DNA of 64,000 bases from an uncultured Psychrobacter sp. (lineage in GTDB: Bacteria; Pseudomonadota; Gammaproteobacteria; Pseudomonadales; Moraxellaceae): NCBI RefSeq assembly GCF_947500265.1, contig NZ_CANMRN010000004.1, forward strand, positions 62,001-126,000. The letters are read 5' to 3'. The position numbers and the translations under genes are program-made. Every line of letters starts with the position of its first letter. Within the stretch, counting starts at the first letter, position 1. The notes beneath the pieces are model-generated. The model did no database searches, was not told the origin of the DNA, and saw only the letters and a program-made list of their open reading frames with translations. This document shows, in pieces, positions 17,471 to 26,233 of this stretch.

Positions 17471-17782
17471 ATGCCATACGATATCGATAATGATATAGAA
17501 GTAGATAACGAGAATAGCGATCAGTTTGCAGGATTTGCCAAAGAAACCACGTTAGAGTTGGTGGAAGCAGATGATGGCAGATTGTTATTGCGTGATGCTG
17601 AACAAGATGAAGCGCCGCTGATGACTATCGATTTTTCTGACAAACTAAAAGAACTACTTGGTAGTGATACTCAAGCCATTGGTCAACACATGATTCATGC
17701 TGCGATTCAGGTCATTATGCAAAAGCAGATGAGTAAGTGGCACGCTCATGTATATGATAAAGAACCAACACACTACAGCTGA
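17471..17782 (+). CDS. Small acidic protein of unknown function
   Basis: A 103-residue, strongly acidic soluble protein (start MPYDIDNDIEVDNENSDQ) with a central LELVEADDGRLLLRDAEQDEAPLMTIDFSDKLKELLG and a helical C-terminal part IGQHMIHAAIQVIMQKQMSKWHAHVYD containing several His and Met. No family is recognised. AAGGAA lies ahead of the ATG. Its transcript probably ends at the bidirectional hairpin 17873-17909. Confidence 0.68.
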   Translation: MPYDIDNDIEVDNENSDQFAGFAKETTLELVEADDGRLLLRDAEQDEAPLMTIDFSDKLKELLGSDTQAIGQHMIHAAIQVIMQKQMSKWHAHVYDKEPTHYS

Positions 17783-17872
17783 TTTTTAGTTATCTTTGAG
17801 TACCAGTTAAAGCAAATACCAGTCAAAGCGAATGATTGAAGATATAGTTTAGCAACATGAAGCTACAGCAAT

Positions 17873-17909
17873 AAAAAAAAGGGTTTATCAACTGATAAAC
17901 CCTTTTTTT
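17873..17909. terminator. Bidirectional intrinsic terminator between acidic-protein gene and rpmG
   Basis: GGGTTTATCA and TGATAAACCC pair across a tiny loop, flanked by an A-run on the left and a T-run on the right, so it can stop transcription both from 17471-17782 (plus) and from rpmB-rpmG (minus). Confidence 0.92.
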
Positions 17910-17968
17910 GTTCAAATAACTTCTTTATAGAAAGTATTTATAAAAATGCCTTCTACAAATGATGGCAG

Positions 17969-18124
17969 TTATTTGATTTTAGCTTCTTTAAAGATCACAT
18001 GCTGGCGTACTTTTGGATCAAACTTTTTGATTTCCATTTTGCCAGGCATAGTGCGCTTGTTTTTAGTAGTGGTGTAGTAATACCCAGTACCAGCTGTTGA
18101 TACTAATTTAATTTTATCTCTCAT
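17969..18124 (-). CDS. rpmG: 50S ribosomal protein L33
   Basis: A 51-residue protein: [20 protein letters not shown], then [20 protein letters not shown] and [11 protein letters not shown]. This is the standard L33 sequence of the zinc-free (C-minus) type: the four cysteines of the zinc-ribbon form are absent. It forms part of the E-site region of the 50S subunit. It lies 128 bases downstream of rpmB, the usual rpmB-rpmG operon, and shares the terminator at 17873-17909. Confidence 0.97.
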   Translation of the reverse strand: MRDKIKLVSTAGTGYYYTTTKNKRTMPGKMEIKKFDPKVRQHVIFKEAKIK

Positions 18125-18252
18125 GATAGCTTTCCTGTAAATGAGGGGTCTTCAAACGATAGGTACGTGTCTCAAAGAGTGAGTTGCCACAATTAATGTA
18201 GCAAAACAGCAGCCTAAATGATGAGAGTCATCATCCAGCTGCTATTTTTAAC

Positions 18253-18489
18253 TTAAACTTTTTGACCTTGTGCGCGTAGATCCGCTAACACTTTATCGAT
18301 ACCAAGTTTGTCAATAATGCGCATACCTTTGGTAGACACACGTAGACGTACAAAGCGGTTTTCAGACTCTACCCAAAAACGATGGTTGTGAAGGTTTGGT
18401 AGAAAGCGACGACGGGTTTTGTTGTTTGCATGCGAAACATTATTACCCACCATAGGGCGCTTTCCAGTCACTTGGCAAACTCGAGACAT
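18253..18489 (-). CDS. rpmB: 50S ribosomal protein L28
   Basis: A 78-residue L28 of the usual length, with [40 protein letters not shown] and the C-terminal [24 protein letters not shown] lies six bases before the ATG. First gene of rpmB-rpmG. A stem-loop (18510-18530) lies just upstream in the leader and a good promoter candidate lies at 18678-18706. Confidence 0.98.
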   Translation of the reverse strand: MSRVCQVTGKRPMVGNNVSHANNKTRRRFLPNLHNHRFWVESENRFVRLRVSTKGMRIIDKLGIDKVLADLRAQGQKV

Positions 18490-18509
18490 GGCGAACTCCT
18501 AATCTATGA

Positions 18510-18530
18510 GGTATGAGTTTTTCTCATACC
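18510..18530 (-). promoter_or_regulatory. Leader stem-loop directly upstream of rpmB
   Basis: GGTATGAG and CTCATACC pair perfectly around a five-base loop, ending about 20 bases before the rpmB start codon. Its position in a ribosomal-protein leader makes translational feedback possible, but no known L28 leader motif is claimed. Confidence 0.4.
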
Positions 18531-18677
18531 AGTCTGGGCAAGTTGCACGTTTTTGCGGCATGGACACAGCAAGCGGCAGCTTTGCACCAAACAAAACTAT
18601 ATGAAGGTTGAGCTGGTTTTGCTGCTATCTAAAGGCAAATAACAGGCTGACCAATTCAGAAAATTTTAAAGCCGACA

Positions 18678-18706
18678 TTTATACCATAAAACAGATGAAT
18701 ACTCAA
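18678..18706 (-). promoter_or_regulatory. Candidate sigma-70 promoter of rpmB-rpmG
   Basis: On the minus strand TTGAGT, a 17-base spacer and TATAAA with an upstream TGG (extended -10) fit sigma-70 well, about 190 bases before rpmB. Confidence 0.5.
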
Positions 18707-18973
18707 ATATTTTTACAATAACTGTCGAATTAAAGGAGGGCTATTATACCCTGAAATGAGCGCTCTATGTTGTTGATTGTTTAATAGTAAAGATTAATTT
18801 TTAGTTGTAAGTTATAACAAAAGTCAGTAAAGTTGCTGTTATATATTTAATACAATCTGTTAATACGCCAGTATTACTGTAAATCTATGTATCATTACCA
18901 ATCTCTTTTGATTCTGTGTAATGATTTTTTGCTTATTTGCTCAGATAAATTACTGCTTATGCGGAGTCAAAAC

Positions 18974-21100
18974 ATGTCACATACATCATTGCCTACTTTC
19001 AAGCTATTTCAGTTAACAGCGCTCACATTATCGTTGGCCTTGGCGGGTTGTGGTGGTGGTGGCACAGATACGGTTGCGCCAGAACCTGATACAGGCGTGC
19101 AGCAACCGGGTACGGGTGGTAATAACGGTGGTGGCACTGAACAACCAGTAGGTTCTTTGAACATAAGTAGTAGTCAATTAGTCGATGTAGATGATAATCC
19201 AATAACTTCTATTGGGTTAGAAGGTGCCTACTATGAAGTAACAGTAACTGATAGTAATGGTCAACCTCTTGCTAACGCAAAAGTAGCTTTCTCAATTGAT
19301 GCGCCAGGCGTTGACTTATCACAAACAACATCAGGATCTACTCTAACGAACAGTGATGGCGAAGCTCGTATATTTTTAAAGCCTAATGCTCCTGAAGTTT
19401 CTGGCGCATATGTCATCACTGCTAACGTAAGTAACAATGACAACACGGCGATTAATAATTTAACATTTGCCGTACAAGCGACAAATGTGAATCTCAGTGG
19501 TTTAACTGCAGTCGATTCTCAGCTTTCAGCAGGCGGTCAAACATCTATATCGTTAACAGCGACTGATACGGAAGGTGTTGCTATAAGTGGCATACTAGTG
19601 AACCTAAATGCTAGTTGTGGTCAGCTGCCTACTCAAGCGACCTCAGATGAGAATGGTGTAGTCACATTTGTCTATAAAGCGATAAAGACAGATAATACAT
19701 TGTGTAGTGGTCCTGTCCGTGTAACAGCTAGTACAAGTAGCTCGGCCACTCAGACAGCTAATCTTACTGTTCAAGCGCCTGAAGCGAACTCTATCGTTTT
19801 TACCTCGGATTCTTTTAGACTGGGTGCAAAAAATAGTGGTTCGTCAGCAACAGGTATTGTGGAGTTTACTGTTTATTCGAATAACAAGCCACTCGCAAAT
19901 CAAGCGGTCACATTGAATTTAAAAAAAGCACCTTTTGATTTAACGTTTGGTGTACTGAATAATAGAGAAGATATACGACTTACAACAGATGCAAGTGGCA
20001 AAGTTTCTGTACAAATATATCCTGGAACAACGCCAGGTCCAGTAGAAATCAAGGCAACTTTAGTTAGTGATTCTAATATTAATGCTTTGTCAAAAGGTAT
20101 ATTCATTGACAGCTCTCGTGTAACACAGGATGGTTTGAGTTTATCAACGGGTAAAAACGTACTAGACTGGGGTTTTGATGGTGATAGCACATCAGTGACA
20201 GCACGATTAGTAGATCGTAATGGTAACAAAGTACCTGATGATACAGTGGTAAGTTTTACAGCTGAAGGTGGTAAGATATTCCCATCAAGTTGTGAAACGG
20301 TTGATGGTGAATGTGAAGTGACATTTTCAACCCAAAATCCGCGCCCTGGTGATGGCCGTGCAACTATCTTAGCCGTTGCTGAAGGCGAAAAAGCATATAT
20401 TGATAAGAATGAAAACAATGCTTGGGATGAAGGAATTGATACTTTAGTTCACAATATAGGTGATACCTTCCGCGACGACAATGAGAATGGCACCTTTGAA
20501 ATTGGCGAATTTACTTATCCATTAACAACAAAAGCTACAGATGTTTGTGAAAATAATATCAAAGAGTTTATCCAGTTGAAGTTCCCATCTTCTATTGATG
20601 AAGTGAAAGAAGCATTCGAAAGAAACTTTATCAGTGATTTTGTATCTCCAAACAAGCCGATGACATGTAACTCTGGGCTTTCTACCGTTGTGCGTCATGA
20701 ATCAATTCAACTATTATCAAATAGTGGTGATAGTCGATTTACATTAGTAGATAATTTAGGGATGGCATTAAGCTCACAAAATGTGAGTGCAGGCAACAGT
20801 ATAGTAAGAGTTCGAATCAATAGCGGTGGTTTTTATGACCTAAATCCAATGCCTTCTGGCACTACTATTTCTGGTACAGTCGTAGACAAAACTAATGGGA
20901 CTAACAGTGGTAGTTGTGAAATTGATTTAGTTGGAGGAGCAGATAAAGTCCCTGATCTAGTCGCTACAGGTGCACCTGGAGAAAATACAGGCACAATTAA
21001 TACGTACGCTTTGAATCAGTGTGAAGCTGGTGACTACTTCAAAATATCTGTGACATCACCGCGTAATAATACAAGTACTCTAACCTATATAATTCAATAA
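18974..21100 (+). CDS. Large lipoprotein with tandem bacterial Ig-like (invasin/Big-type) domains
   Basis: A 708-residue predicted outer-membrane or surface lipoprotein. The signal peptide ends in a lipobox (ALAGC, Cys26) followed by a Gly-rich linker. At least four Ig-like repeats follow, each with the theme 'tDsnGqPlaNakVaFsi...tnsdGeariflkP...G.y.itA' (for example about 70-165, 170-270, 275-380 and 385-470), as in Big_1/invasin-type adhesins. Two Asp/Asn-rich loops (DKNENNAWDEG and RDDNENGTFEIGE, about 475-510) look like EF-hand-type calcium sites. The C-terminal part has paired cysteines. A likely role is adhesion or envelope structure. The ATG at 18974 has GCGGAG 8 bases upstream and leaves a short, normal signal peptide; an earlier ATG at 18887 would add an implausible extension. 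Confidence 0.82.
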   Translation: MSHTSLPTFKLFQLTALTLSLALAGCGGGGTDTVAPEPDTGVQQPGTGGNNGGGTEQPVGSLNISSSQLVDVDDNPITSIGLEGAYYEVTVTDSNGQPLANAKVAFSIDAPGVDLSQTTSGSTLTNSDGEARIFLKPNAPEVSGAYVITANVSNNDNTAINNLTFAVQATNVNLSGLTAVDSQLSAGGQTSISLTATDTEGVAISGILVNLNASCGQLPTQATSDENGVVTFVYKAIKTDNTLCSGPVRVTASTSSSATQTANLTVQAPEANSIVFTSDSFRLGAKNSGSSATGIVEFTVYSNNKPLANQAVTLNLKKAPFDLTFGVLNNREDIRLTTDASGKVSVQIYPGTTPGPVEIKATLVSDSNINALSKGIFIDSSRVTQDGLSLSTGKNVLDWGFDGDSTSVTARLVDRNGNKVPDDTVVSFTAEGGKIFPSSCETVDGECEVTFSTQNPRPGDGRATILAVAEGEKAYIDKNENNAWDEGIDTLVHNIGDTFRDDNENGTFEIGEFTYPLTTKATDVCENNIKEFIQLKFPSSIDEVKEAFERNFISDFVSPNKPMTCNSGLSTVVRHESIQLLSNSGDSRFTLVDNLGMALSSQNVSAGNSIVRVRINSGGFYDLNPMPSGTTISGTVVDKTNGTNSGSCEIDLVGGADKVPDLVATGAPGENTGTINTYALNQCEAGDYFKISVTSPRNNTSTLTYIIQ

Positions 21101-21117
21101 TTATCAATATCATGAAC

Positions 21118-21150
21118 AAAAACCCTTGACCACATGTCAGGGGTTTTTGT
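21118..21150 (+). terminator. Intrinsic terminator of the Ig-like lipoprotein gene
   Basis: AAAACCCTTGAC and GTCAGGGGTTTTT pair (one G-T wobble) around CACAT and run into a T-tract, 17 bases after the stop. Confidence 0.88.
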
Positions 21151-21282
21151 TTTATGGAGTTAAATAACTAAAAACAACCAACTCGCTCAGCAAAGTATTG
21201 CAAAAAAGATTAAAATAACCGGTTTACTATGCTGTCAGCAATTTTTCAGCGATAAGTCATCATTTTTTATATTGGGCGAATT

Positions 21283-22203
21283 ATGTCAGACAACACTAAA
21301 ACGGTTTCATTATCGACCATAGCTTCTCAGAGCAAACAGATTCCTAGCGCTATTGATACAGCCACGTTGCTCATCAAATGCAAAGATCAGGCAGGTATCG
21401 TACAGGCAGTCTCTGAATTTATTCATCGTTATGGCGCTAATATCATTACGCTCGATCAGTATTCAACGGCACATGAAGGCGGGCAATATTTTATGCGCTT
21501 AGAGTTTGCTTTGGCAGGATTAAGCGATATTATCGAGAATTTTGAGGCTAGCTTTGCGCATACGGTTGCTAAGCGCCATGACATGGATTGGCGTCTACAT
21601 AATAATGCAACGAAGACCAAAGTCGGTATTTTGGTATCTAAGTTTGATCATGCGTTGTTAGATTTATTATGGCGACATCAGCGTGGACTGCTCGATTGCG
21701 AGATTACTTGCGTGGTCAGTAACCATCCTGATTTGAAGCAAGCAGTACAAAATTTCGGCATTACTTTTCATCATGTGCCAGTGACCAAAGACAATAAGTT
21801 CGATGCAGAAGAGCAGATTCATAAGTTGATGGCAGGTAACGATTTGCTAGTATTGGCGCGCTACATGCAGATATTGTCATCAGATTTCGTCAAACGTTGG
21901 CCGATGCAGATTATCAATATTCATCATTCATTCTTGCCGGCGTTTGTGGGTGCAGATCCTTATCGCCAGGCTTATGATAAAGGCGTTAAGCTTATCGGCG
22001 CAACTGCGCATTATGTCACAGCTGAGCTTGATCAAGGGCCTATCATCGAGCAGGATGTACACCGTGTGACGCATCGCCAAGGGGTAACCGAGCTGCGTGC
22101 TATCGGCCGTGATATCGAACGCAACGTATTAGCACGTGCTGTAAACTGGCATGTGCAAAACCGTGTGATTGTGGCGGGTAATAAGACAGTGGTATTTAAC
22201 TAA
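21283..22203 (+). CDS. purU: Formyltetrahydrofolate deformylase
   Basis: PurU hydrolyses 10-formyl-THF to formate and THF, balancing one-carbon pools and supplying formate to PurT. The protein is 306 residues. It has an N-terminal ACT domain (ATLLIKCKDQAGIVQAVSEFIHRYG, about 27-110) and a C-terminal formyltransferase-like domain. This has KVGILVSKFDHALLDLLWR, LARYMQILS, the catalytic IINIHHSFLPAF (Asn/His/His), GVKLIGATAHYVT and LDQGPIIEQDV with the active Asp. The length exceeds E. coli PurU (280) by a short N-terminal tail. Followed by a strong terminator shared with ypjD on the opposite strand. Confidence 0.96.
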   Translation: MSDNTKTVSLSTIASQSKQIPSAIDTATLLIKCKDQAGIVQAVSEFIHRYGANIITLDQYSTAHEGGQYFMRLEFALAGLSDIIENFEASFAHTVAKRHDMDWRLHNNATKTKVGILVSKFDHALLDLLWRHQRGLLDCEITCVVSNHPDLKQAVQNFGITFHHVPVTKDNKFDAEEQIHKLMAGNDLLVLARYMQILSSDFVKRWPMQIINIHHSFLPAFVGADPYRQAYDKGVKLIGATAHYVTAELDQGPIIEQDVHRVTHRQGVTELRAIGRDIERNVLARAVNWHVQNRVIVAGNKTVVFN

Positions 22204-22233
22204 AAAAATGAGTAGTGAGTCGGCTAAAAATAT

Positions 22234-22275
22234 AAAAAAGGCGGTCAGTAGCAACAGTTACTGACCGCCTTTTTT
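22234..22275. terminator. Bidirectional intrinsic terminator between purU and ypjD
   Basis: GGCGGTCAGTA and TACTGACCGCC form a perfect 11-bp stem with an 8-base loop, flanked by an A-run and a T-run; it serves both convergent genes. Confidence 0.94.
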
Positions 22276-22288
22276 ATGATGTGATATT

Positions 22289-23080
22289 TTATAGGAGCAT
22301 TTCTAAGACGAACTTGCTACCAACAAAGCCAATGGCTAATAGAATAAAGGCATAAATAGTGATGTTGGCCGCACGTTTGCCTCGCCAGCCTGCACGCCAA
22401 TTACCGAATAGTAGTACACCAAATAATAACCACGACAGCAAACTAAAAACAGTCTTATGCACGATATGTTGCGCCATCAAGTCTTGCACATAGATAAACC
22501 CAATTCCCAGTGCGATACTGAGCAATACAAAGCCAACCAAGAGCATATCGAATAATAAACTCTCCATACTTTGCAAGGAGGGTAGTTTATTGACCCAAAA
22601 TCGGTGAATGGTATGATGCTTGAGCTCACGTATTTGTAGACGTAGAAATAGCGCTTGTACCGCCGCCATCAACAGCACACAATAGGCAGCCAATGATAAT
22701 ATGATATGGATTTCAAGCCCGATACTGACATCTGTTAGTGGTTGATAAGGGGCGCGGCCGATATAACCGACCGTCATACCTATTAGCGCAGTGGGTGCAG
22801 CCAAAATGCCAAGACTAAGAATAGGGCGGTATAAACAGAACAACAGGTAAAAGAATAAGAAAAATAAACTGGTTAGACTGATTATATTAAATAAGTTGAA
22901 ATTTAAACCATACAGCGTCACAACGTATGGATATAGTAGTGCTGCATGTGCAGCCATGCCGACCAGCAGTAAGCCCAAATTGAGGCTTTTGTGGATAGGT
23001 TTGTCCTGAACCAACGCCCAACCAATGTGGATGCTGACTAAGATATAAGCCATGCTAGCAAGTAAGAATGCAAAGTGCAC
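22289..23080 (-). CDS. ypjD: CcsA/YpjD family cytochrome c assembly-type membrane protein
   Basis: A 263-residue inner-membrane protein with about eight hydrophobic helices. The second half matches the cytochrome c assembly (CcmC/CcsA) fold: HIILSLAAYCVLLMAAVQALFLRLQIRELK, LPSLQSMESLLFDMLLVGFVLLSIALGIGFIYV, HKTVFSLLSWLLFGVLLFGNWRAGWRGKRAA with the conserved periplasmic-side His and the WRG turn. It is divergent from ffh, exactly the ypjD-ffh arrangement of many gammaproteobacteria. The function of YpjD is not well defined; a heme-handling role is inferred from the family only. Confidence 0.88.
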   Translation of the reverse strand: MHFAFLLASMAYILVSIHIGWALVQDKPIHKSLNLGLLLVGMAAHAALLYPYVVTLYGLNFNLFNIISLTSLFFLFFYLLFCLYRPILSLGILAAPTALIGMTVGYIGRAPYQPLTDVSIGLEIHIILSLAAYCVLLMAAVQALFLRLQIRELKHHTIHRFWVNKLPSLQSMESLLFDMLLVGFVLLSIALGIGFIYVQDLMAQHIVHKTVFSLLSWLLFGVLLFGNWRAGWRGKRAANITIYAFILLAIGFVGSKFVLEMLL

Positions 23081-23505
23081 AGATAAAAAGCCTCATCTTA
23101 TACTGAGCATAAACTGCCGCTCAATGTGTCGCTAAAGTGGTATTATCAGAATGATTAGAATAATCGTCCAATTTATCATAAAATGGGTGCCAATTGAGCA
23201 CCATCTTGCTTATAACTTATAAATGATCGGCAGTGCTGCATAGCGCAAAACATAGAGTATGTCATCTATAAAAAGTTGACTACAATTATAAGCGCTGTGT
23301 CCTTTGCGAAACGACTATAAGTTTTGAGCCATGTTAATGCTATAGTATTGATAATATAATTCTTTTATCATGTCCCTTGTCATGCAATATCCTAATATCT
23401 TATAGCGTATCCTAATATTATTTACGAACCATTTTAATGGTTTGATTTAGAGTTATTTTAATTGCGTATTATTTAATTGAAAACCATTTTAATTGAGAGT
23501 TATTT
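23081..23505. other. Divergent promoter region between ypjD and ffh, with short direct repeats
   Basis: About 425 non-coding AT-rich bases. Near its right end TATCCTAATAT occurs twice 21 bases apart (around 23388 and 23409). A longer motif containing ACCATTTTAAT and AGAGTTATTT also occurs twice (about 23428-23459 and 23482-23506), the second copy ending at the ffh start codon. No 4.5S RNA signature was seen. Confidence 0.45.
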
Positions 23506-25053
23506 ATGTTTGATACCTTAACAGAACGCTTATCGTCGAGCCTACGTAACATCGTCGGTACCGGACAGTTGACCGAAGACAATATCAAAGACACGCTACG
23601 TGAAGTGCGTATGGCGTTGTTAGAAGCTGATGTAGCATTACCTGTCACTCGTGATTTTGTAAAACGCGTCAAAGAACAAGCGCTTGGTGCTGAAGTGCTA
23701 AAAGAGTTAGCGCCAGGTCAAGCCTTTGTCAAAATCGTACACGACGAGCTGACTGAAATGATGGGCAGCGCCAATCAGCAGTTAGAGATGACAGGTAAAC
23801 CGCCTGTTGTCTATTTGCTAGCGGGTTTGCAAGGTGCGGGTAAAACGACTACAGCTGGTAAGTTGGCCAAATATCTACAAGAGCGTCAAAAGAAAAAAGT
23901 CATGCTAGTCTCTGCCGACGTTTATCGTCCAGCCGCTATCAAGCAGCTTGAGCAAGTAGCCGGTCAAGTGAATGCTAAGTTTGTGAACTCAAGCACAGAT
24001 GAGAATCCAATTGATATCGCAAAGCGTGCGATTGAAGAAGCCAAAATCCAATATCAAGATATTTTGATTATTGATACCGCGGGTCGTCTACATATCGACG
24101 ATACCATGATGGATGAGATTAAGGCGCTAACTGCTGCGGTTAACCCATCTGAGACGCTATTTGTCGTCGATGCAATGACTGGTCAAGATGCCGCCAATAC
24201 CGCAAAAGCCTTTAATGATGCGTTGCCGTTGACGGGTGTTATCTTAACTAAGACTGATGGTGATGCTCGCGGCGGTGCGGCGCTTTCTGTACGCGCTATC
24301 ACCGGTAAGCCAATCAAATTCTTGGGTCGCGGTGAAAAACTAGACGAGCTAGAGCTGTTCCACCCTGAGCGTATCGCGCAGCGTATCCTTGGTATGGGTG
24401 ACGTACTGAGTTTGGTCGAAGAAGTTGAGCAAAAGATTGACCGTGATAAAGCCGAAAAAATGGCGAAAAAGATGCAAAAGGGCGGTGATTTTGACCTTGA
24501 GGATCTATTGACTCAGTTCCAGCAGATGAAGAGCATGGGCGGTATGGCAGGCTTTTTAGACAAAATGCCTGGTATGGGCGGCTCAGATATGCAAAAAGCC
24601 GTCGAAGACGCCAAGCCAGAAGAAAAAGTACGTGAGATGGAAGCATTGATCAATTCAATGACACCATTTGAGCGTAAAAACCCTGACAAGATTAATCCAA
24701 GTCGTAAGCGCCGTATCGCTGCAGGTTCAGGTCGTGAGATTCAAGATGTTAACCGCTTGCTCAAGCAACATAAGCAAATGGCAAAAATGATGAAAATGAT
24801 TTCAAAGCCTGAAGGCATCAGTAAAATGATGAAGTCTATGCAAGGGCTCATGGGTGGCGGCGGTGGAGCAGGTGGCGGCGGTCCATTGTTTGGCGGTGGC
24901 GGTCAGCAAGGTGGGGCTAAAGACGTGAATCCAGAACAAATGGCCAAGCAGATGGGACTGGATCCAAACAACATGCCGAGCACCGAAGAGATGCAAAAGC
25001 AAATGCAAGAAATGCAAAACCAAGCACCAAAGAAGTTCAAAACCCGCTTTTAA
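23506..25053 (+). CDS. ffh: Signal recognition particle protein Ffh (SRP54)
   Basis: Ffh binds signal sequences and 4.5S RNA and, with FtsY, directs nascent membrane proteins to SecYEG. The 515-residue protein shows the N domain, the GTPase G domain with P-loop GLQGAGKTTTAGKLAKYL (about 106-123), DTAGRLHID, TKTDGDARGGAALS and the GRGEKLDELELF closing loop. The C-terminal methionine-rich M domain follows, with the SGSGR-like GSGREIQDVNRLLKQHKQMAKMMK RNA-binding helix-turn-helix. The C-terminus has a Gly-rich and Met/Gln-rich tail (about 450-515), making it longer than E. coli Ffh (453). Ends at a terminator. Confidence 0.97.
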   Translation: MFDTLTERLSSSLRNIVGTGQLTEDNIKDTLREVRMALLEADVALPVTRDFVKRVKEQALGAEVLKELAPGQAFVKIVHDELTEMMGSANQQLEMTGKPPVVYLLAGLQGAGKTTTAGKLAKYLQERQKKKVMLVSADVYRPAAIKQLEQVAGQVNAKFVNSSTDENPIDIAKRAIEEAKIQYQDILIIDTAGRLHIDDTMMDEIKALTAAVNPSETLFVVDAMTGQDAANTAKAFNDALPLTGVILTKTDGDARGGAALSVRAITGKPIKFLGRGEKLDELELFHPERIAQRILGMGDVLSLVEEVEQKIDRDKAEKMAKKMQKGGDFDLEDLLTQFQQMKSMGGMAGFLDKMPGMGGSDMQKAVEDAKPEEKVREMEALINSMTPFERKNPDKINPSRKRRIAAGSGREIQDVNRLLKQHKQMAKMMKMISKPEGISKMMKSMQGLMGGGGGAGGGGPLFGGGGQQGGAKDVNPEQMAKQMGLDPNNMPSTEEMQKQMQEMQNQAPKKFKTRF

Positions 25054-25084
25054 ATAACAATTAGTTATTTTTAAGACGTTTGAT

Positions 25085-25119
25085 AAAAGCCCCGAAGCAA
25101 ATGAAGCTTTGGGGCTTTT
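25085..25119 (+). terminator. Intrinsic terminator of ffh
   Basis: AAAAGCCCC and GGGGCTTTT pair, with GAAGC/GCTT extending part of the stem, followed by T-rich sequence; 31 bases after the stop. Confidence 0.85.
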
Positions 25120-25322
25120 ATCGTTAGCAGTTGCAGATAAACACTGATGGATAAAGTGTGAAAAATATAGAAATTAATAAAATTCGTGTACCCTAAATGC
25201 TATGATAGGCGCTGCTTCATTCTGTCAGTATTCTTATAGTGAATGAATGATAGATCGTTATTAAAAATTATTAAAATCTGACAAATCAATTTAGAACGCC
25301 AAAAGTAAAAGCCGAGGTTGTG

Positions 25323-26024
25323 ATGTTTTTAGCAATGGATACCGTGTTCGACCAGTGTTCGATCGCGATTTTAGATTCGAGCGGACAGGTACTGTCGAGC
25401 CATACCGAAACAGGTAAGCGTCAGCAGACTCAACAGATTTTACCGATGATTGATGCTGCATTGTCTGAGGCGCAGTTACGTCTTGCTGATATACAGGCTT
25501 TAATATTCAACCGTGGGCCGGGTGCATTTAGTGGTATCCGTATCAATACGGCAGTGGTACAGGCTCTGTCTGTAGCGCATGACTTGCCTTGTGTTGGCGT
25601 CTCAAGCCTGCAAGCAATCGCACAATGCGCGTATCAGAAGTATGGGCTGACACACCTATACAGCGCCCTTGATGCTCGTATGCAGCAAGTTTACTTTGGA
25701 CAGTATGAGTTGGTAACTGATGACAAATTAGGTCATAGCATTATGCAGCCAGTCTTGGCTAATGATAGCGATAGCACTGAGCAGCTATTGGATTATGATC
25801 GCCAAACCGCACTTAGCCTACCTATCGTGGGTAATGGCGCAACGCTGTTGGCACGACATGATCAGCAAGACTGCCATGAAGATGTTTGGCCAGATGCTGT
25901 TGTCATTGGGCAGCTTGGTATTGCTCAGTTTGCAAATGATGGTGGTACGGAAGCATCGCAGGCATTGCCAAAATATCTACGCAACCAAGCTTGGAAAACA
26001 CTTAAAGAGCAAGGTAAAGCATAG
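25323..26024 (+). CDS. tsaB: tRNA threonylcarbamoyladenosine biosynthesis protein TsaB
   Basis: TsaB is the non-catalytic partner of TsaD and TsaE in the complex that transfers threonylcarbamoyl to A37 of ANN-decoding tRNAs (t6A). The 233-residue ASKHA-fold protein starts MFLAMDTVFDQCSIAILDSSG and has QQILPMIDAALSEAQLRLADIQALIFNRGPGAFSGIRINTAVVQAL, the family's GPGSFTGxR region. GAGG at 25314-25317 fits the ATG at 25323 better than the overlapping GTG at 25320. The C-terminal part is Asp/Gln-rich and slightly divergent. It precedes uppP by 209 bases in the same direction. The TcdA enzyme that further cyclises t6A lies at 61567. Confidence 0.93.
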   Translation: MFLAMDTVFDQCSIAILDSSGQVLSSHTETGKRQQTQQILPMIDAALSEAQLRLADIQALIFNRGPGAFSGIRINTAVVQALSVAHDLPCVGVSSLQAIAQCAYQKYGLTHLYSALDARMQQVYFGQYELVTDDKLGHSIMQPVLANDSDSTEQLLDYDRQTALSLPIVGNGATLLARHDQQDCHEDVWPDAVVIGQLGIAQFANDGGTEASQALPKYLRNQAWKTLKEQGKA

Positions 26025-26233
26025 CTTTATAAAATATGCTTTTTGCAGCGTCGCTTGCTGTCACTGGTTATGATAAATACTTTAACCATAACCAGTTTAA
26101 CTCAATTGATAGCAGCCAGCTTTTTAGTGTTTAGCAAGCGTATACCAATATAAAATCAACGTTAATATAGGACAGCCAATCGGTCTGTTTTTAGGCCAGT
26201 TTTTTAGGCCAGTCTGTTTCTAGGAAAGTCACT

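Larger units (their letters stand above)
18490..18973. other. Divergent promoter region between rpmB and the Ig-like lipoprotein gene
   Basis: It contains the rpmB leader hairpin and promoter on the minus strand, a second minus-strand TATAAT near 18744-18749, and the unassigned promoter of the lipoprotein on the plus strand. The frame upstream of 18974 is open to 18887, but the better start is inside it. Confidence 0.5.

Noticed and set aside
20811..20820. GTTCGAATC-like tRNA T-loop string
   Set aside because: It lies within the Ig-repeat lipoprotein coding sequence and no acceptor, D or anticodon stems surround it.
24841..24915. Gly-rich repeat tract near the ffh end
   Set aside because: It is the coding Gly-rich tail of the M domain, in frame, not an independent repeat element.
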